DNA of 37,135 nt from Anaerolineae bacterium (GTDB lineage: Bacteria; Chloroflexota; Anaerolineae; 4572-78; J111): contig JAFGNV010000157.1 in assembly GCA_016926805.1 (NCBI GenBank), positions 1-37,135 on the forward strand, read 5' to 3'. This document shows, piece by piece, positions 31,845-37,135 of the stretch. Numbering within the stretch: the stretch's first letter is position 1; each line of letters begins with the position of its first letter. The notes beneath the pieces were generated by a model, which did not search any database, was not told the origin of the DNA, and was given only the letters and a program-made list of their open reading frames with translations. A program made the position numbers and the translations under genes.

Positions 31845-32827
31845 GATTGCGCTTCCTCCATTGCCATTTCTTCTTCCACAATTTCTTCTTCAATCTCCTC
31901 GTTCGAGATAGCCGTAGCCAACTCATTGAACACCGTTTCCAGAGTGCGAACATCGCGCCGCAGTTCGCGCACCGGCCAGTTCTCGCGGCGGGCCAAGTTG
32001 TAAATGGCCGGGCAGAGGTTGTCTTCCTCCGCGCCGTGGACGCGATAGGCCGGATGGCCATCGGGGACAGAAATGGGCTCAACTTCGGTCACCCCGGCCA
32101 GTGATTTTAAGGCTTGCTCAACGCCATCGGTTTTTGCCTGCAACACCAACACGGCATCGGATGTGGCCGCCAACTCATCCAAACGAGCATCGGCTTTGAC
32201 CTGGCCGTTGATGATAATGATCACCCGGTCGCACACGGCTTCTACTTCCGATAAAATGTGGGATGAGAAAAGGATGGTGCTCTGGGGCGCCAGGCGGCGA
32301 ATCAACTGGCGAACTTCCACAATCTGGGTGGGGTCCAATCCAATCGTCGGTTCGTCCAGAATGAGCAGTTTGGGCTGGTGCAAAATAGCTTGAGCCAGGC
32401 CGACACGTTGCCGAAACCCTTTACTGAGCTGGCCGATGGGCTGGGTCAGCCGGTCGGCCAGGCCGCTGGCGTAAACGGCCCGGGATAGATACAGCAGGTG
32501 TTCCTCGGGCGGGATCTCGCGCAGGTTGGCCATCATCAGTAAATACGCCTGCACCGTCATCTCGGGGTAGAGCGGCGCATTTTCGGGCAAATAGCCTAGC
32601 CGGGCCTGAATTTCACGGCGATGGGTCAACACGTCCAGGCCGTCTACCTTTACTATACCGTCGTCGGGTTGAAGGTAGCCGGTTAGTATTTTCATGGCGG
32701 TTGATTTTCCCGCGCCGTTCGGGCCAAGTAAACCTACAATCTCGCCGGGGGCCACGTTAAACGAGATGCCTCGCAAGGCCCGGATGGGACCATAGGATTT
32801 AGTAAGGTCAACTACTTCTATCATCAT
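31841..32827 (-). CDS. ABC transporter ATP-binding protein (GldA-like)
   Basis: The 328-residue ATPase powers the adjacent permease. Walker A GPNGAGKST is at residues 35-43, the signature LSKGFRQRVG is near 133-142, Walker B LLILDEPTIGLDP follows, and the H-loop is in ILFSSHILSEVEAVCDR. After the core (about 230) is an ACT/regulatory-like extension common in GldA/DrrA relatives, then a Glu-rich tail of about 20 residues (EEIEEEIVEEEMAMEEAQS), which is unusual. AGGAGG lies about 8 nt before the start. A long structured leader precedes the gene. It is the first gene of the three-gene operon. Confidence 0.95.
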   Translation of the reverse strand: MMIEVVDLTKSYGPIRALRGISFNVAPGEIVGLLGPNGAGKSTAMKILTGYLQPDDGIVKVDGLDVLTHRREIQARLGYLPENAPLYPEMTVQAYLLMMANLREIPPEEHLLYLSRAVYASGLADRLTQPIGQLSKGFRQRVGLAQAILHQPKLLILDEPTIGLDPTQIVEVRQLIRRLAPQSTILFSSHILSEVEAVCDRVIIIINGQVKADARLDELAATSDAVLVLQAKTDGVEQALKSLAGVTEVEPISVPDGHPAYRVHGAEEDNLCPAIYNLARRENWPVRELRRDVRTLETVFNELATAISNEEIEEEIVEEEMAMEEAQS

Positions 32828-32864
32828 AGAAGATTCCTCCTGATAAGCATAGAATTCCTAACAG

Positions 32865-32873
32865 AGTATATCA
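32865..32873 (-). promoter_or_regulatory. Possible proximal extended -10 promoter of the ABC operon
   Basis: TGATATACT on the minus strand (32873-32865) is a TGn-extended -10, about 38 bp before the start codon. No good -35 is present; an inverted TTAAGCTGA/TCAATTTAA sequence (32893-32920) lies upstream. Confidence 0.35.
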
Positions 32874-32933
32874 CCCAAAACGGATTTATCACCTTAAATT
32901 GAGCTAAAAATCAGCTTAAGAAAAGTTTAAAGA

Positions 32934-33025
32934 GTTGCCAGTCTAATACGCCACCCATGAGGGGTGTATATAAAATCCCCCGTCTGGCAGGTGACGGAAG
33001 GGATGAAACTTCTCCGACTGACAAC
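32934..33025 (-). ncRNA. Candidate structured 5' leader RNA of the ABC operon
   Basis: In the minus-strand transcript, GUUGUCAGUC (33025-33016) pairs with GACUGGCAAC (32943-32934) over 10 bp with one G-U. Inside, CUUCCGUC (33000-32993) pairs with GACGGGGG (32984-32977) over 8 bp with two G-U pairs. CACCC (32966-32962) pairs with GGGUG (32956-32952) around a 5-nt loop, extended by AUA/UAU-type flanking pairs. A weaker hairpin may form at 32996-33015. The G-U pairs would be A-C mismatches on the other strand, which supports the minus-strand RNA. I do not recognise a known riboswitch class. Confidence 0.5.
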
Positions 33026-33033
33026 AACCCCCA

Positions 33034-33062
33034 ATTATAATGAACAACCAGAGGAAGGGCAA
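33034..33062 (-). promoter_or_regulatory. Distal promoter of the ABC operon
   Basis: On the minus strand, TTGCCC (33057-33062), a 17-bp spacer and TATAAT (33034-33039). Transcription would start near 33027, a few bases before the 10-bp closing stem of the leader, giving a leader of about 200 nt. Confidence 0.6.
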
Positions 33063-33173
33063 AAGCGGGGCAATTTGATATAGAGAGCCTTGCCTGATTA
33101 AGCCCAGGCCAAAATATTGATTCGGAAGCGAGCCAATAAGACATTCGCCCGGGAGGTATCGGTGGCATACACC

Positions 33174-36100
33174 TTATTCATCTTTGTTCGCTTGGGTAGT
33201 TTGAATTAAGGCCAAAATCTGCTCATATTTAAAGTCGGTTGCCAATCTGGTCAGTTCGGTAGCGACGGCGGCATTATAGCGGCTAATTTCTTGTATCACC
33301 GTGTCAATCGCTTCAACATCAAGACGAATGACGGCATCTTTGAGTTTGACCAACACCTCACCGGGCATGGTATGCAGAGCGGTTTTTAATTTTTGGAGGT
33401 CAGGCCTTCCGCCTGGTTCAGTCTCTTGCTGCCCGACGGCCATATCCTTATAAACATAGCGCACACCAATATGTTTATGCAGCAAGTCAAAAATATCTGT
33501 ATCGCGAAAAGGTTTGCGCACAAAATCGTCACAACCTGCCTGCAAGACAACTGCGCGCTCTCCCTCAAAGGCACTGGCCGTAACGGCAATGATAACCGTG
33601 TTGATTTCAGGCCCTTCGTCGGCACTGAACCCCTGCTCTGAGCCGGTCGCCGGGGCAAGTTTGCGCTTGGCCATGTGCAATTTGATCTGTTTGGTAGCCT
33701 CGTAACCGTCCATCACCGGCATCCGCAAATCCATCCAGATGAGGTGGGGCTGCCAGTCGGCCCAAATTTCAACAGCCTCCTGGCCATTTTCAGCCTCCCG
33801 CAGGTCAAAGCCGAGAGGGTTTAGTAATTTGACCAGAAGTTGCCGATTGTCTTTTTTGTCATCCGCAATCAAAATCCGGTAATGGGGTTGGCCCGGTTCT
33901 AAACCCACCACCCAACGAGTTTCACTTTCCCTGGCAAGAACGCCAGCCTCCACCAAGCCAACTTGAATATCAAACCTAAAGGTGGTGCCCTGGCCCACTT
34001 CACTCTCTACTTGTATATTTCCGCCCATCAATTGCACAAACTTTTGGCTAATTGTCAAACCCAGTCCGGTGCCTTCTTGTGCTTGCTGACCACTTTTGGT
34101 TTGAGTAAAGGTCTCAAAAAGGCTATCTAATTCGTTGGGGGCAATGCCGGGGCCGGTGTCTTGAATGGCAAATTGTAAATAACAAACTGCACCTTCGCCA
34201 TTTGCCAGTTGTAATTTACCATTTGATATTTGCACCCGCAATACCACTTCTCCCCTTTGCGTAAATTTTACCGCATTATTGAGTAAATTGATCAACACCT
34301 GACGCAATTTGACTTCATCGGTGCGGATATATTGAGGCACATCTGTTCCGCGGTCAAACACCAGGCGTAAACTTTTGTTGGCGGCGCGCAATTGGAACAT
34401 GCCCTCCAGGTCGTCCAGCAGCCGATACAGATCAAACTCCTTTTCCTCCAAGCTCATCCTACCGGCTTCAATTTTAGATAAATCAAGCACCTGATTAATC
34501 ATGGTCAGCAAGTATCCGCCGCTGGTGGTGATGATACCCAGGTTGTCTCGATGTTCGGATGGCAGGGAGGGGCTGCGAGTCATAAGTTCAGCAAAGCCTA
34601 AAATGGCATTGAGCGGCGTGCGCAGTTCGTGGCTCATATTTGCCAGAAAGATGCTCTTGGCCTGGTTGGCAGCCTCGGCGGCATAGCTTCGTTCTTCGGC
34701 CAAAGCTTTGGCTTGCAACAATGCTTCTTCCATGAGTTTGCGTTCGGTAATGTCTTCGACCACCGCCAGAATGCGGTGGACTTCACCCTGGTCATTTTTG
34801 ATAGGGAACGTGCGCCCCCACACCCAGCGCAGATTACCATCCGGCCGGGTAATGCGATACTCTTCATCAAAGAAAATACCCTGGTATTGTTTTTGAATGG
34901 CCTGAAATATTCGTTCTTTGTCTTCGGGATGAATGGCCTGGACAAATGAAGTGGGGTCGGCGTAAAGGCTCTCGCAGGTGCGGCCCCATATTTCCTCGTA
35001 AGCCGGGTTAACATAGAGCACTTCAAGGGTTTGGGTATCGCGCAGCCAGACCGCTTGGCGCATGGCCGCCGTAATCTGGCGCATTCTGGCCTCGCTTTCA
35101 CGCAGCGCCTCCTCAACCTGTTTGCGTTCGGTGATGTCGCGCGCGGCGGCGTAAATAAACTTGCCGTAGGGCAATGAACGCCACTCAATCCAGCGATACG
35201 AGCCATCTTTACAGCGATAACGATTGACAAAGTTAAGCACTTCTTGCCCACCGGATAACTCGCCAATAACGGCCAGGGTAGATGGCTTGTCGTCAGGATG
35301 AACAAAGTCTAAAAATTTTTGACCTTCCAACTCGGCCAGTGAATAGCCCAGAGTTTTTTCCCAGGCCCGGTTGAGGCGGAGAAAATAGCCCTCAATATCG
35401 GCAATGCACAGCAAGTCGAGCGCCAGACTAAAAAAGCGGTCCAATTCCTCGGTTTTGGCCCGTAGCGCCTCCTCTACCTGCTTGCGCGCGGTAATGTCAC
35501 GAATAATAGAAAGAACCGCCGTGGGCCGGCCGTCGACGTCGCGAATAACCTCGGTGTTGGCTTCGATATCAAAAATCTGGCCGTCTTTTTTGAGGGCGCG
35601 GTATTCAAGCGGCGCTAACGGGCCGCCCTGGGCCATCTGTTGCAAACGACTGGCCGCCAGTTCGTGGTCGGTGGGCGCAATAAAATCCAAAATTGGGCGG
35701 CCCACTATTTCTGCGGCCGTGTCATAACCAAACATTTTAACCCCGGCCGGCGACACGAACTCCATTATGCCTGGCAAGCTAAAGATGATAATGCTGTCCG
35801 GCGAGGCGCGGATAATGGAATGGTAAAGCGCCTGGGATTGGCGCAGTTCGGCGGTGCGTTCGTCAATCAAAGTCTCAAGGCGGCGCGTTTGCGCCCGCGC
35901 CACGCCCACCCGCCAGCGATAGATTCCCACAATCACGCCCAATAAGCTGACAAAGACCAGCCCCCTGAACAGCCAGGTGTTCCACCACGGCGGCGTCAGG
36001 GTAAGCGCCACAGCGAGTTCTTTATCACTCCACACCCCGTCGTTGTTGGCGGCCTGCACCCGAAAAACGTAGTTACCGGGGTCTAAATTGGTATAACTGG

Positions 36101-37135
36101 CGACCCGCTGCCCGCTGCCCGCATCGCGCCAGTCATCATCAAAACCCTCCAATTTGTAGCGGTAGCGATTCTGCGCGGGGCTGATATAACTCAAGGCCGC
36201 AAATTCAAAAGAAAGGGTATCTTGCAGATAAGATAGGGCCAGGCGGTCGGTTTGCCAGATTGGCTTTTGTAACACCGAATCCGGCGTTAGCATCACCGGT
36301 TGGTCGAAAATTTGCAGACCGGTCAACACCACCGGCGGCGCATAAACGTTATCCTGCACGTTTTCGGGATAAAAGCTGTTCAAGCCATTGCTGCCCCCAA
36401 AAAACATTTCGCCCGACTGAGCCTGGTAACAGGCCGAGGCGGTAAAAAGATTGCCCTGCAAGCCATCGGCGGCGGTATAGCGTTTAAAGGTCTGGCGGTC
36501 AGGATCAAACCGGGCCAAACCGGCGGCAGTGCTCAGCCACAGGTTACGCTGCTCATCTTCCAGGATGCAACGCATACGGTTGCTGGGCAGGCCGTCGGCC
36601 TGGGTGTAGACGCTAAAGGTTTCGGGTTGAGGGTCAAAACGGTTGAGGCCGTTGGCCGTGCCGACCCACAAAGCTCCGCTGTGGTCTTGATAAATGGTCA
36701 TAATGGCATTGCTGGACAGGCTGTGCGGTTGGTTGGGGTCAGCCTGGTAAACCTTGAATTGCTCGCTTAGCGGGTCAAAGCGGGTCAGGCCGCCAAACCA
36801 ACTACCCAGCCAGAGCAAGCCGGTCTTATCTTCATAAATAACCCGCACGTCATTGGCGGCCAGACTGGCCGGATTACCGGGCTGATGATAATAGGCGGTG
36901 AATTGCTGCCGGGCCGGGTCAAAGCGATTCAGGCCATTGTTGGTGCCAATCCACAGAATACCGCGACGGTCCCGGTAAATGGACAGGATGGCATTATGGC
37001 TCAGACTGGTGGGGTCGTCAGCCTGGTGACGATAATGGCGAAATTGGCCGGTCTGCGGGTCCAGGCGCTCCAGGCCGGTGCCCCAGCCGCCCAGCCATAG
37101 ATAGCCTTGCCGGTCGGCGTAAATCACGTTGATAC
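33174..37135 (-). CDS. Propeller-type hybrid sensor histidine kinase, N-terminally cut by the window
   Basis: At least 1320 residues; the true start lies beyond base 37135 (the frame is open to the edge and the GTG at 37125-37127 is internal). In order: six or more two-component propeller repeats (pattern IY.D..G.LWIGT.NGLNRFDP), a Y_Y_Y-type beta domain, one membrane segment (WLFRGLVFVSLLGVIVGIY), three PAS domains with PAC motifs, a HisKA domain (FLANMSHELRTPLNAI, phospho-His about 834 residues from the edge), HATPase (NAVKFT, DTGPGI, GTGLGLTIS), and a receiver domain with Asp in WMDLRMPVMDGYEA. A C-terminal helical domain lacks an HPt His. It senses an outside ligand, probably a sugar-derived or small molecule, and relays phosphate; the output regulator is not in the window. 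Confidence 0.95.
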   Translation of the reverse strand, partial: INVIYADRQGYLWLGGWGTGLERLDPQTGQFRHYRHQADDPTSLSHNAILSIYRDRRGILWIGTNNGLNRFDPARQQFTAYYHQPGNPASLAANDVRVIYEDKTGLLWLGSWFGGLTRFDPLSEQFKVYQADPNQPHSLSSNAIMTIYQDHSGALWVGTANGLNRFDPQPETFSVYTQADGLPSNRMRCILEDEQRNLWLSTAAGLARFDPDRQTFKRYTAADGLQGNLFTASACYQAQSGEMFFGGSNGLNSFYPENVQDNVYAPPVVLTGLQIFDQPVMLTPDSVLQKPIWQTDRLALSYLQDTLSFEFAALSYISPAQNRYRYKLEGFDDDWRDAGSGQRVASYTNLDPGNYVFRVQAANNDGVWSDKELAVALTLTPPWWNTWLFRGLVFVSLLGVIVGIYRWRVGVARAQTRRLETLIDERTAELRQSQALYHSIIRASPDSIIIFSLPGIMEFVSPAGVKMFGYDTAAEIVGRPILDFIAPTDHELAASRLQQMAQGGPLAPLEYRALKKDGQIFDIEANTEVIRDVDGRPTAVLSIIRDITARKQVEEALRAKTEELDRFFSLALDLLCIADIEGYFLRLNRAWEKTLGYSLAELEGQKFLDFVHPDDKPSTLAVIGELSGGQEVLNFVNRYRCKDGSYRWIEWRSLPYGKFIYAAARDITERKQVEEALRESEARMRQITAAMRQAVWLRDTQTLEVLYVNPAYEEIWGRTCESLYADPTSFVQAIHPEDKERIFQAIQKQYQGIFFDEEYRITRPDGNLRWVWGRTFPIKNDQGEVHRILAVVEDITERKLMEEALLQAKALAEERSYAAEAANQAKSIFLANMSHELRTPLNAILGFAELMTRSPSLPSEHRDNLGIITTSGGYLLTMINQVLDLSKIEAGRMSLEEKEFDLYRLLDDLEGMFQLRAANKSLRLVFDRGTDVPQYIRTDEVKLRQVLINLLNNAVKFTQRGEVVLRVQISNGKLQLANGEGAVCYLQFAIQDTGPGIAPNELDSLFETFTQTKSGQQAQEGTGLGLTISQKFVQLMGGNIQVESEVGQGTTFRFDIQVGLVEAGVLARESETRWVVGLEPGQPHYRILIADDKKDNRQLLVKLLNPLGFDLREAENGQEAVEIWADWQPHLIWMDLRMPVMDGYEATKQIKLHMAKRKLAPATGSEQGFSADEGPEINTVIIAVTASAFEGERAVVLQAGCDDFVRKPFRDTDIFDLLHKHIGVRYVYKDMAVGQQETEPGGRPDLQKLKTALHTMPGEVLVKLKDAVIRLDVEAIDTVIQEISRYNAAVATELTRLATDFKYEQILALIQTTQANKDE

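Larger units (their letters stand above)
32828..33173. other. Intergenic region upstream of the ABC operon
   Basis: About 345 bp with no credible gene. It contains a minus-strand promoter (33034-33062), a folded leader (32934-33025), and a second extended -10 candidate closer to the gene (TATACT at 32865-32870 with TGA upstream). The rest, next to the histidine kinase stop, shows no clear terminator. Confidence 0.6.

Overview
The window is a gene-dense piece of a bacterial chromosome of moderate GC, with 26 protein-coding genes, two of them cut by the window edges. Several traits suggest Chloroflexota, probably an Anaerolineae-like lineage: surface proteins with long Thr/Pro linkers, a fused GldF-GldG ABC permease with a DUF4340 partner, a propeller-type hybrid histidine kinase, and many short palindromic repeats between genes. 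The lineage is inferred from this style of content, not from a marker gene. No rRNA, tRNA, CRISPR array, phage or transposase gene was seen.

Layout. 1-5562: end of an acetylxylan-esterase-type hydrolase, a long-chain acyl-CoA ligase, a 16-bp tandem repeat, an M50-like membrane protease, triosephosphate isomerase, an AAG-type 3-methyladenine DNA glycosylase and a RusA-type resolvase. 5563-8795: a PspA/IM30 gene with a membrane coiled-coil partner, then a PIG-L deacetylase whose promoter carries a LexA-like box. 8796-17369: greA (with a possible leader attenuator), lysS, mfd, an FHA-GAF-class III nucleotide cyclase, and acpS. 17396-19558 (minus): selD followed directly by a membrane-anchored S1C protease. 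20025-20504: an HPt-like protein whose phospho-accepting His is replaced by Cys. 20612-24826 (minus): an operon of an OB-fold lipoprotein, a membrane protein and comEC, driven by a near-consensus promoter. 25076-26370: a DUF4352-like membrane protein coupled to the rdgB-type pyrophosphatase. 26531-27670 (minus): an HtrA protease with PDZ. 27826-32827 (minus): ABC ATPase, fused GldFG, DUF4340. 33174-37135 (minus): a large hybrid histidine kinase running off the window.

Main discoveries. (1) selD is a selenoprotein gene. Reading upstream of the apparent ATG through an in-frame TGA restores the N-terminus with Sec at residue 17, and a bacterial SECIS-like hairpin lies just downstream, so the organism is predicted to use selenocysteine. 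(2) The ABC operon has a roughly 200-nt 5' leader with a 10-bp closing stem and two or three internal hairpins. G-U pairs that form only in the minus-strand transcript support a structured RNA that I do not recognise. (3) greA is preceded by a sigma70-type promoter and then a hairpin plus T-tract, like the GraL leader of enterobacterial greA. (4) A tandem OB-fold lipoprotein shares an operon with comEC, suggesting a role in binding or handling incoming DNA. (5) Mfd carries an in-frame low-complexity repeat insertion, with a similar repeat between two genes of the ABC operon.

Many calls rest on motif recognition by eye. Promoters and RNA structures are sequence-level predictions only.
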